From: Symsagittifera roscoffensis
Taxonomy: Eukaryota; Xenacoelomorpha; Acoela; Convolutidae
Direction of reading: 5' to 3'
NCBI RefSeq assembly: GCF_963678635.1
Contig: NC_087067.1
Location: forward strand, 25,985,547-26,049,546
Length of the DNA: 64,000 nt
The position numbers and the translations under genes are program-made. The notes below the pieces were generated by a model. It was not told the origin of the DNA and did no database searches. It worked only from the letters and a program-made list of their open reading frames with translations. Position 1 is the stretch's first letter. Each line of letters opens with the position of its first letter. Shown here piece by piece: positions 1 through 9,998 of the stretch.

Positions 1-1160
1 GCACTCAAAAAGGTTTAGTGATTGGTAAGTACTGTAAAAACTTGCCCTGGTGATAATATTTGAATTGTTCCACTACCCAAATTACCCCTAAAAATTCAAA
101 CTCGTTAGAAGAATACTTCTCTTCCGGGTAGTTCAAAAATCAAAACAATACCGGTATTCATCCTTCAAAGGAGCATTGTTCAAATTCCACTCCCAGGCCG
201 GCCCTTGATGCATCGCATACGATTCTTGTGTCAATTGATAGGTCAGAGTGGCGGTTTCCTGTTATGTGTGCGACCAATTTAATTATCTTTTTGAATGTGA
301 CCTCGTGGCAGTCCAACCATTAAAAACTATGTCTTCCACTATTTTTCAGCAGTGGAGGTAGTGGGGCTTTTTCTGCGGCCACATTGAGTATATATTCAAT
401 AAGTGACCTATTGAACCCATGAAACTTCTCAGGTGTTTGTCTGTTTTCGGGGGCCTAGGTTTTCGTTTCCCTTATTAAGGGTCTGGCTCCATTTGCGATT
501 ATGGTGAATCCCAACCATTCGACTTGTTGGCAGGCGAAGCTACATTTTGGTCAGGATATGGCCAATTTTTTCGTATCTAAATCATCTAGTACGGTTTCGA
601 GCGCCGCTTATTTGCTCCATTTTTTCCTTTTTCTAACAATCAAGATGTCCAGGAATGCAAATGTGTTCTTGCAGCTTGATAGTGTAAGGTCGACTGCCTT
701 TTGGAGTTCGGCTGGCATGTCTGTCAGTCCGTAATGGGCTGTCTGAAATTAGTAGGTTACTGTCATTTTCCCCACAACTAGGCAGTGGTAGTTGTGCGTA
801 CGCGTATCGTGAATCCAGTGTGGAGAAAAATGTGTTTCCCTCTTTTTATTGTGTTATTGCCTGGGCTACACTATCCAGTAGGAGTTCGATGTTTGGCTTC
901 TGATATTTGTTTTTCTTTGTATATATTTGTTGGTTTGTTTGGAATCCAGCGCCAATTTGATAAATTGGTCTTTTTTGACTGTGATTACCACTGGGCTGAT
1001 GAATTGTTTATCGTTGCACTTGTCGAGTTAGTGTTATCACTTGTTCTTGATCGATCAATTTACTGATTTCCTGCTTTACTCATTCCTGCAGGTGATTTGG
1101 TACACTACTACTTTTTTGTATTGCCTTGAAATCTTCCACGAATTCTGTTTTCACCACGTA
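1..1160 (-). pseudogene. Ty3/gypsy RT-RNase H remnant
   Basis: On the minus strand the region near 1,040-960 reads as an RT finger segment (ISPVVITVKKDQ). Near 760-710 comes a YGLTDMPAE-type block, and near 650-630 the catalytic core as FAFLD-ILIV, with one Asp of the usual DD pair lost by deletion. Near 540-500 is KCSFACQQVEWLGF, the conserved segment after the catalytic loop. RNase H follows at about 330-150, with HEVTFKKIIK and CDASRAGLG, the latter being the D-A-S motif of the Ty3/gypsy RNase H. Several in-frame stops and frame changes show it is dead. The product would have copied element RNA to DNA in the particle. Confidence 0.8.
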
Positions 1161-1499
1161 GTTCTTTGACCTGCCGAAACGTGTGCAGAGGCTTCTGCAA
1201 TTTTTTTTAAACCAATTTGCCATTGTAGGGTCTGATTCGGGTATGGTTCAATGTCTATATACTATATGGTGCTTTGGTTTGTCTTTTTGGCGCCAAATTC
1301 CTATAAGTGGGAGAATATTTCGTCCTATTGTATTTGCTCGTGGCCCATCTACCGTTCACCCTCCGGATTCGAAGGCTAGGATTAGTCTGCCTAGTGGTTC
1401 AATGTATACCTCATTATAGCAGGCGAGAATGTGAGCCGCATCTGGTTTTGAAGTGTTTCCAAATGGCGCCTTTTACGTCTGTTTTCGTTTTTCTGTCTT

Positions 1500-2420
1500 T
1501 TTTTCATATCAGGGCCTTCTGAGTCTCCTATTGCCACTAACGTATCTGCTGTCGTTTTCAATTTTACCCATTGTAAACCTTAGGTCTTTTTCTTTGAATT
1601 TGGTCGTTTGTTTAGTTTTGAATGTTTTATTGATTGCTAGTATCGAATAATCTGTCTCGTGTATTGTCTCCCATCCAATTGCGGATCTGGATTCCGCAAA
1701 AGCAACTGCTTCCACGTTTTTTTTCTGTTTTTGTTGTTTTTCCGTTTTGGTTTCTTCTCTTTTGTCTATATAATTGACAATTGTTGATCTGCACACTTTC
1801 TGAAAGTGACTTCTTCTGCCGCATTTGGAACAATTTTATTGTTTGCGAAGCCTGATTGTAGATGTCCTATGGTGAAAGGGTTTCCGTAGTTGTAGCAATG
1901 TTTGTTGTTTTGACAATGGTTTTAGTGTTATTTGCATTTCGTTGTGACTGTTGGCCTTAGTTTCTATATTGATTGCTGGGAACTTTGCCGCGTCCTCTTC
2001 CTCTACCATGTGGTCGTCGGTTTCTTCGTTTGTTGATGTTACCTTTTGGTTCAGGATTGATCGTTGTAGTGCTCGAAGAGCTGTTATGTCCTTGACTATG
2101 TTGTTTTATGATCCGATTATGTTCTAATCCGTTTCTCGTCGGATGACATATACATATGCTTCTCTCAGTGATCTTGTTTCTGCTAGTAAATTTTCTGAGC
2201 TCTTTCCATTGAGCATGTGGGCTGTAGACATGTCACGTAACCACTCGTCTTCTTTGTCCCCGCAATCGGCTTTCGGAGCAAATTTTACCAGACGCGCATG
2301 GAATTACCCCAATGATTTAAGCTTTTTTGGACGCACTATATCAGGATGTATCTTTCGAATGCGATGACTTTTTCCGTGTTGATTACGTTTTCCAGTTCGC
2401 GCCATAGATCTCTGGGGGAA
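1500..2420 (-). pseudogene. Ty3/gypsy Gag with CCHC knuckles, remnant
   Basis: Near 2,280-2,150 on the minus strand lies a Gag-like helical stretch (DEWLRDMSTAHMLNGK, then a REAYVY..RRE end), the pattern that closes the retrotransposon Gag domain. A basic RGRGRGK stretch is followed at about 1,905-1,790 by a nucleocapsid region. One decayed CCHC precedes an intact one, CSKCGRRSHFQKVC (C-x2-C-x4-H-x4-C). An open tail of roughly 95 codons (1,796-1,509) continues toward the protease interval. Gag would form the particle and the knuckles bind element RNA. Frames are broken between the blocks. Confidence 0.7.
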
Positions 2421-2807
2421 ACAGTTTGTATATCGATGTTCGGTTTTCGCTCTCTGAATTGTCTCCGAACCTCTTTTCCTAGACACAATTATGCGTAACT
2501 CTTCATTTTTGTGTCCGCGTCGTCCCGGGGGATGGTACCCCATAACACCCCTTTTGCCTCTAATTTTTGTCTTTCATTTTCGTGTTGGATTCGTTTTTCT
2601 TGGTTTCGGTTATCTCTGATTCGTTTTTATGATTGGGTTTCCTTGTCTATCGCGTTTTATAGCATCGGTGAAGCTGTTTTGACTGGAGCTGTGGGTCGAT
2701 TTTGTAATAATAACTTTAGGTCATATCTACTTTGACCATTCTAAAGAAGGCTCCGTTGTATTTCGGTGTCAGAATGGCGGTTTATTTAGTGATTCTTTTT
2801 GGTCTCG

Positions 2808-3130
2808 ACCTGCTGACTGCTCCTTGTTATATTTTTTCTTGATCGTCGTGCACCGTCCTGAATACTTCTCCGGGTGGGTGTATTGTTTATGTTACTATGT
2901 CGACGACTTGATACATGATAATTAGTTATCAATAGACCTTATTATTCCATCCCTTATTACTTGAAACTAGACCTAGTTACATAAAAATACACCCACCCGG
3001 AGAAGTATTCAGGACGGTGCACGTTGATCAAGAAAAATATAACAAGGAGCAGTCAGGTCAGCAGTCCGTAATAAGGGATGGAATAATAATGTCTATTGTT
3101 AACTGATTATCATGTATCAAGTCGTCGACA
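2808..3130. repeat. Two interleaved inverted repeats (A-B-A'-B')
   Basis: A (2,808-2,884) is the near-perfect reverse complement of A' (2,987-3,064), including CACCGTCCTGAATACTTCTC. B (2,898-2,960) is the reverse complement of B' (3,068-3,130), including GACTTGATACATGATAA. The order is A-B-A'-B', so this is not a simple hairpin. The block sits at the gag-proximal end of the decayed gypsy element and may be rearranged LTR or terminal sequence. Confidence 0.85.
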
Positions 3131-3860
3131 GTTGTCTCGCTCGTATGACGATTTTTTAACATATTCTCTGATGCCGTCGAGGTCACTGTATAATATTGGC
3201 CTTCAAGGCCAATCAATAGAACATAATTGGTATATTTAATATATAACTTACTTTGACTACACAATTAAAAGGTAACATATAAATACCTACTCCGGACGGA
3301 TCACAACCTTCTTCGAAAGTCATAACGATAAAAAATAGCATTGTTTCAACCATTGAGAAAGGTATAGGGTTTTTGTTGACGATTATCATCAATGTCTCCC
3401 ACAATATTTAATTAGATTTTTATTTTAAAGCTGTTACTTTAAGTTTTGGTGACTGATTGTTTTTTTCTGCTTTTTTTCTCCAAAAATCAGTCACCACATA
3501 AAACTTTTGGAAGGAATCAAGAGATATAATTTTTTGAAGCCCTGCATTCGTATTTCGATACTTTTTTTTGAAGTTTTCCAAAAATTCTTCAGTGTAATGA
3601 AAAACCGGGTCAACTTTTTTGATGTTTGGTACATTTTAGTGCAAGTAAAATGAGCGAATAGGTCTTTAATACTGAAAAAAGACCTGAAACCTTAGCTTTT
3701 TTCTCAGAAATATTAGTATTCTTGTTAAAAAAATCTTTAGTTAAATCTTTTGAAAAAATCTGTCGCTAGTTCTTGTGGTCGGAGTTTTCAGTGCTACGTG
3801 CACATCAACAACCGGCTATCCTTGTTTACATTTAGTGTTTTCCACACTGATATTACTTAC
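3131..3860. other. AT-rich spacer, no gene seen
   Basis: There is no convincing coding signal. A short minus-strand open frame at 3,404-3,213 lacks a pyrimidine tract and acceptor. Near 3,788-3,828, in what would be the intron after the next exon, sits a reverse-oriented copy of the GGATAGCCGGTT repeat found at 46.8-49.1 kb. Confidence 0.6.
3788..3828 (-). repeat. Palindrome repeat, distant inverted copy
   Basis: Contains AACCGGCTATCCTTGTTTAC, the reverse complement of the left half of the repeat, next to a GTGCAC core. Confidence 0.55.
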
Positions 3861-4101
3861 AATGACTAGTCGTATTGCCACTTGGTAGTTGGCCTCGTAT
3901 CCACTTATCATGTTCAGAAGCAGATCCGTGGTGATCACTTTCTGCTCGTCTGTGAGAGTGTGATATCCGAATATTCTTCCGAGAATAAAAAAACTGTACT
4001 CGTCAATGATACGGTGCAGATCTCCTTGGTTGTAGGAGCCCACATATGAGTCTCCGTGCACGCTGGACATGTAGACTTCAGCGAACGAACTCATGTCTCG
4101 C
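3861..4101 (-). CDS. Candidate internal protein-coding exon, unknown gene
   Basis: This is a 241-bp minus-strand stretch richer in GC than its flanks. An acceptor (..TTCATGTTCTTCAG|GCGAG) bounds it at 4,101 and a strong donor (CATT|GTAAGT) at 3,861. One frame is open through the whole exon, one base plus 80 codons. The product is mixed and globular-looking: MSSVHGDSYVGSYNQGD near the start, then a FFILGRIFGYH segment, then DEQKVITTDLLLNMI. I do not recognise the family. No partner exons are evident nearby, so introns are probably long. The splice sites and the open frame are seen; that it is a real exon is inferred. Confidence 0.55.
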
Positions 4102-4408
4102 CTGAAGAACATGAATAGACTTAAGAAAATAATATTTCATATGGAGCAAATACAAATTCTTAGATCAGATTCTCTGTTTATTATTCTGCTTCACATTGTG
4201 ATTTTCTGCATAACAAATTGAACACTTCGAACGCAATCAAAATGTGCCAATTTGCTTAATTTGAAATGTGCTCTTTTAAGAAATAAAAATATATATTTTT
4301 TTGAAAATCGGATGACTTTGAAATTTTAGTGGAATGAAAATCAATCAAGCAGCCATGATGAGAGAACTGTTCCATGCTAAACAAATCCCAGTAGCTGAAA
4401 ATTTTCGA

Positions 4409-4725
4409 GCAGCTGAAAGAAACATTTGGACTATGCCGAAGCGTATTTTAACAATTTCTGAAATTGACAAAAAAAGCAATTTTTGAGCAGCTGAAAAAAA
4501 CATTTGGACTATGCCGAAGCGTATTTTAACAATTTCTGAAATTGACAAAAAAAGCAATTTTTGAGCAGCTGAAAAAAACATTTGGACTATGCCGAAGCAT
4601 ATTTTAACAATTTCTGAAATTGACAAAAAAAGCAATTTTTTGGACAGCTGAAAAAAAACATTTGGACTATGCCAAAGCATATCTTAAAAATTTCTGAAAT
4701 TGACAAAAAAGCAATTCTGTAATGC
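4409..4725. repeat. 78-bp minisatellite, about four units
   Basis: Units begin at about 4,409, 4,487, 4,565 and 4,644, each containing CATTTGGACTATGCCGAAGC and TTCTGAAATTGACAAAAAAAG. The period of 78 bp is a multiple of three, so a minus-strand frame (4,680-4,345) stays open and encodes a 26-residue hydrophobic repeat. Nothing else suggests this frame is translated. Confidence 0.9.
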
Positions 4726-4860
4726 CCTGAAAATTAAAGCATCATAATTTTTTGATGAAAACTTATTCGAGTAAATTTTGCCGACGAAAAAGCGAATCCG
4801 AGCAATGCCCTGAAATTTAAAGCATCATAAATTTTTGATGAAATCTTATTCGAGTAACTT
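4721..4860. repeat. Two-copy direct repeat, ~58-bp unit
   Basis: Two copies, 4,721-4,778 and 4,803-4,860, share AATGCCCTGAAA, AAAGCATCATAA and TTATTCGAGTAA with a few substitutions. They directly follow the 78-bp minisatellite. Confidence 0.8.
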
Positions 4861-5462
4861 TTGGAAAGTTTAGAAATTAGTTTTCAGGGTATTTTCAAAA
4901 CACGTTTTTTATGAGTTCTCTTTCATTTAACAAATATTGAAATCAGTCTTCTTGCAGTAGGCACTAAAATTTTGCCGAATTTTGATGACATATTTCGCTA
5001 ACTTGGATTGTTTTTTGTTCATGTATTTTTCTATGGTTTAACAAATTTTCATTAAGTTCGAGCTTAAAAAGCTTCTTTAGCACCGCTAAAAAACCGGATA
5101 AAATGAATGAGAATAAAACTGTCAAAACTTTTCTCAAATTCGGTTAACTTTGGACAAAAATTATGAGGGCGAAAGTTGTTTGGAGTTTTACCACTACTTA
5201 AATAGTGCTATTTTTTTGCGGTTAAAAAATCCAAAATGAAACCCTTAAAACGTGTCCCATACCTAGAGAAGGCTGTTTTTCTAGATAGAAATAATAAATA
5301 GATTACCTAGCCAATTTTTTGCTTTTTTTGTACAGATCTATTTCTTTTTTAGTGAAGAAATAAACAACTTCCGGAAAGAATTTACCAGAAGTCACTTCAC
5401 TGCTCAACCGCAACGAGATAAACATGTTTCGTTATAACAAGTGTTGGTTTGCACAAGATTGC
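4861..5462. other. Spacer with part of a dispersed repeat
   Basis: No gene is seen. About 5,350-5,462 resembles 8,870-9,020: both hold CTGCTCAACCGCAACGAGAT and end in AAGATTGC. This marks a dispersed noncoding repeat. Confidence 0.5.
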
Positions 5463-5464
5463 TA

Positions 5465-6194
5465 CAGTGCTGATTCAAATTATCCGGACAAAACGAACAA
5501 AACTTGAATTTTCAAACGCGTTTTTCTCAAATTGGGTTGAGTTTAGACAAAAAGTGAAGCGAACAAAAGTTGCTTAGAACTTCACCAGAATTAATATGGT
5601 GTTTATTTTTTCTCCGAAATTCTCAAAAAAAAATTTACCCCAAAAATGGGTCATTTTGGTTTTTTTCAATTAATTAAGAATTACGCTGAAACCATTTTGT
5701 TAATTGATAAGAAAATTATATCACAGGAAGCCCCTTACGCAGTTCAACAAAGTTTAAGAAGGGTTAAATCTCCAAAAACCAGTATAAGAGAAAAAATTTC
5801 ACTTGATAGTCAATAATTGTGATTTTTACTAAATAAAACCCAGAATCTGTTTGAAAATAAATTTTAAACAATTTGCGCAAATTTTTGGAGATTTAACCTT
5901 TCTTTAACTTTGTTGAGCTGCGTAAGGGGCTTCCTGTGATATAATTTTCTTATCAATTCACAAAATAGTTTCAGCGTAATTCTTGATTAATTGATAAAAG
6001 CCAAAATGACCCATTTTTGGGGTAAATTGTTTGTTGAGAATTGCGGAGAAAAAATGGCACCATATTAATTCTGGTGAAATTCTAAGCAACTTTTGTTCTC
6101 TTCACTTTTTGTCTAAAATCAATCCAATTTGAGAAAAATGCGTTTGAAAATTCAAGTTTTGTTCGTTTTGTCCGGATAATTTAAATCAGCACTG
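5465..6194. mobile_element. Foldback MITE, TA-flanked, copy 1
   Basis: The element starts CAGTGCTGATT and ends with its reverse complement, flanked on both sides by TA (5,463-5,464 and 6,195-6,196). Each arm is several hundred bases and the arms are near-complementary, for example CTCAAATTGGGTTGAG in the left arm against a matching inverted segment near the right end. There is no coding capacity. TA duplication is the mark of Tc1/mariner-type transposition, so it is probably a non-autonomous element moved by such a transposase. A second full copy lies at 22,913-23,644. Confidence 0.85.
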
Positions 6195-6214
6195 TATAAC
6201 TATCGTACATTACC

Positions 6215-6375
6215 AGGTTATGTGCCCTAGTGGTTAGCACCTGGAACTAGAAGTTTGCAGGTCGGGAGTTCGCGCTCCAGCCGGATAATTTTTCTAGCTA
6301 AACATAGGCTAGATTTAGCTATTTTCTGATCAGAAATATGTTGAGAAATATGATACTGCTACAGCGACAGCACTA
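6215..6375 (+). repeat. tRNA-derived SINE-like sequence
   Basis: The segment 6,219-6,285 has an A-box-like CCCTAGTGGTTAGCACC and a B-box-like GGAGTTCGCGCTCC at tRNA spacing. The acceptor stem does not pair, so it is not a functional tRNA. The downstream tail, with TAGATTTAGCTATTTTCTGA, recurs in diverged form at about 9,080-9,125. That recurrence points to a tRNA-headed SINE. Confidence 0.5.
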
Positions 6376-7210
6376 ACGTAACGTAACCTCGAGTGATATA
6401 TATCTATTTATTTATATCCTATTATTTTGTCCAAGTTCACTGAAGTTCAAGCCTTCGGTATACCGCTGAATCAAACAGACCAAATGAAAACTACACTGAT
6501 CTCAACAACTCTCACAGAGAAGGCTAAATACAGGCAAAATACTAAGCCTAAGTTTAGTTTTCCCTTCCCTGCAAAAACGTGACATCTCTAGGGCTAAAAA
6601 ACAAAAATATTGAAATTAGCCTCAACAATTTTTTCAATCGAAAATACAACATGACCATCGCGAAAATTTTAGCTCAACAATTGATACATATTCACTTTTT
6701 TAACCCTTTTTCTGCAAACCATAAATTGACCAAAAACTGACATTTGCCTTGACATTTGCCTTATTGCCATAAACCGAAGTCCCAAGTCTCTCAGACAACG
6801 GGAACCCTTTTGAGCCGATGCCTAAAAACAAAGGTCGGCACTTACCAAAAAGTGACACGGCTAGGCTATAAAAATACTAGTACGAAAGTCGACATTTGTC
6901 TTGAGAAAAAAAACCACCCCGAGCACAAACATTTCCATATTTTTTCCAAAAAATAGTCGGTAAAATAATTGTGAACTGCGTAAAAATGTTTATTCCTAAT
7001 GAAAAACTAGTATGAATTTGAAGTTTAACAAGTGTTTCAAATTTTTGGCTTAAGAAAAATCCGCGCTCTTTCCCCATATTTGAGTTTCAATTTCAAAAAA
7101 CAATTCTAGCACCTTTATAATTATTTGGACTAAATTTGTTTTCCATGAATGTTTCTTCTTATTCTAACTCAAATTAAAAAAAACAACGATAGGAAGCGCT
7201 TCTAATCAGA
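6376..7210. other. Spacer, no gene seen
   Basis: AT-rich sequence with only short chance open frames and no splice-site-bounded candidate that I could support. Confidence 0.6.
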
Positions 7211-7225
7211 AAGCGGTTTGTATTC

Positions 7226-7590
7226 ACCATCACCATCACTATCAGTATCACTATCACTATCACGATCACTATCACTATCAGTATCACTATCACTATCACG
7301 ATCACTAAAACTATCACTATCACTATCACTATCTTTATCATTATCACTATCACTATCACTATCACTATCACTATCACTATCACTATCACTATCACTATCA
7401 CTATCACTATCACTATCACTATCACTATCACTATCGCTATCACTGTCACTATCACTATCACTATCACTATCACTATCACTATCACTATCACTATCACTAT
7501 CACTATCACTATCACTATAACTGTCAATATCACTATCACTATCACTATCACTATCACTATCACTATCACTATCAGTATCACCATCACCAT
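7226..7590. repeat. Hexamer microsatellite (TATCAC)n
   Basis: About 365 bp of nearly uninterrupted TATCAC units with scattered variants (TATCAG, TATCGC, ATCACG). Because the period is six, both strands show open frames encoding dipeptide repeats (Ser-Leu on plus, Ile-Val on minus). These are products of the repeat, not genes. Confidence 0.97.
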
Positions 7591-7599
7591 CAGATGTTA

Positions 7600-8660
7600 G
7601 ATAGATAAATCATACTATTTTGTTTTTTGTTTTGTTTGTTCGAACACAAATGTACAAATTTTGCAATTCAATCTGTAAACTTTCCCCAAAATCAAACGAA
7701 CTGAAATAAATGGAAAAAAAACAGTAAATATCTTCTATTTGTCAACCATTTGAAAATCATTAAAAAATTCTACGTTTCCCTTAATTCAAAAGTATTTTGG
7801 CATGGTACGCAAATCAGCTATTGTGATTAGTTTTTTTTTGCAAATTTGATTAGCAACATGAACATAACCGTATTGCTAAGTTCAAAAAACATGAAAAAGA
7901 AAAGTTTAAATTTGGAGTAGTGAGGAGGGAAAGAGCCCCGCAAGACCGTGTGGCTACAATTTTTTGTCAATATCCTCAAGTACTTTTGCCATTCGCGTGT
8001 CACAATTATTTTTGGGCAAATTATCAGTTCAATTCTCAGCTTCTAAACCATGTTCAGAAAAACAGAAGTACAAACATTTTTTTAGCTTACAATATTTTCG
8101 CAGATGTTGAAAATGTTCGCTCTATTTAAAATGTTGATATTTTGGTCCTCCACTTTTTCAAAAAATTTCAAAGAACCGCCTGATTTTCGAGGTGATTATC
8201 TCCATATTAAAAAAGTAAAACTAAAAAAAAACGTGATTGGATTCTACTTTTTTCTTACAAATCCATTTAGGGGAAGAACCCAATTTTTTCAAAAAAAATA
8301 ATTGCCGAAGACATTGAGATAAAAATTTAATTAGAAAAAACTTTTGAGAAGCGATTGAAAAAAAGTTAATTAGGGTAGATTACAGTAAAAAGGGTAATCA
8401 ATTGATAAGAAAACTCAATATAATTATTTTCATTCGAACCACATTTTCTTCAATTCAATTTTTATTAGAAATAATTAATTCACTCAGGGGAAGATAAGAT
8501 GTGAGAGATAGTCACTGTACGGCTGAGGCAAAAGCGGTTAAGTTTCAAGCTAAAGAAGACAATCAAAAAGTGGGACTAATTTTCTTTAGAATGACTGCCG
8601 TACCTTAAGAGGTTTATGATTACATCTTATAACTTTGAATTTTTGCATAGGATTCCACTT
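7600..8660. other. Spacer, no gene seen
   Basis: Poly-A and poly-T rich sequence. The frames at 7,920-8,129 and 8,104-8,301 are short, low in complexity and lack exon borders. Confidence 0.6.
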
Positions 8661-8664
8661 AATA

Positions 8665-8722
<58 letters not shown>
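8665..8722. repeat. (TA)n microsatellite
   Basis: An almost pure TA dinucleotide run of about 55 bp. Confidence 0.95.
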
Positions 8723-9667
8723 GGAGTCTTTTTTTTGTCCTGCAATCTGGAACATAAAGCGATGTCCGTAATCAACAAAAACTGGATCGATTTTGTATAT
8801 AGATAATCTAACTTAATATTCTCTGTCTTCTAGACAGAAACTTTTTATTTCTCATTTAACAATAGAAGTATGCAATTTCTGGAAAGAAAAAACCATAAAT
8901 CAGTTAACTGCTCAACCGCAACGAGATAAGCAGGCTTCAAGTAGACACAATAGCCGTAGCATTCAATGTAAATTACCACCTGTTTTTACAAGTGATACTT
9001 TGCTTAAGATTGCAAAAACTATTCGATTATCACAACCATAAAGACAACAGTAGGATAAGGATTCGAGAACCAACAGGAGAATTTTTCGAGCTTAAAATAG
9101 CTTAGATTTAGCTAATTTCTGAACAGAAGCAAGAGGAGAGTTTTAAGAGAAACCTGCTTTGCTTAAACATTTCAAAAAGAAATCCGGGCCAGATATTTAG
9201 ACTAAAAAATGATTATTGTTCGTCAGTATTAATTAATTTTATTCGGTACGGGCACAGAATTCAATATATACATGCGTTAAGAAAGATAAAAATGCTAGAA
9301 GCTACACAACTTAAAATGGTTGAAAAGTAAATTTTAAGCAAACAGATTAGCTCAAAACTTTTTTGAAAAATGCCGCTTCTGTACTAGATTCCTCACCGGA
9401 GTTTTGATTTACTGATTTCGTTTTTGTAATTTGATTTTTTTTTTATTTTTTTGAAAACAGCGTGACCTCAAAAATTTCCCAAAATAGCAAGAAATAATAT
9501 AATACGCCTGTGTATTTTAACTAGGTTGAGTCACAATATCCCCATATTGTCGGTTCTCTAGCCGATAATAATTTAGGCAAAAAAACGGTTTTGTTACTTT
9601 AAGCCGAATTTATATGATTATTATATTACATAAATAACCTTATTTTTTACTGTTATTACTTCTACAG
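8723..9667. other. Spacer holding dispersed-repeat fragments
   Basis: About 8,870-9,020 matches 5,350-5,462. About 9,073-9,125 matches the tail of the SINE-like block at 6,285-6,340. No gene is seen. Confidence 0.5.
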
Positions 9668-9696
9668 TGCGGTTCCCTAGGTGATTGGCTAATAAA

Positions 9697-9767
9697 ATGA
9701 TTATTTTCGGATCTTTACTTGCGCCGGGACTTTACTATTTGGTCCTCAACTGCCGGTCGAAGTCTTC
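9697..9767 (+). CDS. Possible first coding exon with hydrophobic leader
   Basis: An acceptor-like TTACTTCTACAG ends at 9,667 and a donor (TCTTC|GTAAGTTT) begins at 9,768. In between, an ATG at 9,697 opens a frame of 23 full codons plus two bases, read as MIIFGSLLAPGLYYLVL then NCRSKS, which could be a signal peptide or membrane anchor. Upstream of that ATG all frames are closed, so the start would be in this exon. The stretch is locally GC-richer. No downstream exon is identified. This is a weak call that rests on splice-like sites and hydrophobicity only. Confidence 0.25.
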
Positions 9768-9894
9768 GTAAGTTTGAATTGAATATCAATAGTCCGGCGT
9801 GGTAGTTAGTATTGTAAACGGTTTTCATGAACAAAGAAGAGTTTTTGAAATCATTGCTTTTTGTAACTCACAATTTTTTCTTTTATTTCATGCC

Positions 9895-9998
9895 CACTGA
9901 GGCTAAAGGCTTTCTTACCGAATAATCACTGAGGTTACTGGCTCTTTTAACCGATAGCCACTGAAATTAATGTTTTTCTCACCTGACGTCCACAGGAG
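9895..9998. repeat. 32-bp tandem repeat, 3+ units
   Basis: Units start at 9,895, 9,927, 9,959 and 9,991 (partial), each opening with CACTGAGG or a variant, with TTACCGA or a variant about 20 bp later. The copies are diverged. Confidence 0.75.

Larger units (their letters stand above)
1..2880 (-). mobile_element. Decayed Ty3/gypsy retrotransposon, internal part
   Basis: Read on the minus strand from about 2,800 down to 1, the fragments follow the order Gag, CCHC knuckles, (protease interval), reverse transcriptase, RNase H. Recognisable pieces lie in several frames separated by stops and small indels, so no long open frame survives. The RNase H portion runs into the left window edge, so the 3' part of the element and its 3' LTR lie outside. 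The gag-proximal end meets a block of inverted repeats at 2,808-3,130 that may be LTR remnants. Seen: motif order and frame breaks. Inferred: family assignment by motif only. Confidence 0.75.

Noticed and set aside
7174-7590. Open frames of 138 codons (minus) and 100 codons (plus) over the hexamer repeat
   Set aside because: They are forced by the six-base period of the microsatellite and encode only dipeptide repeats.
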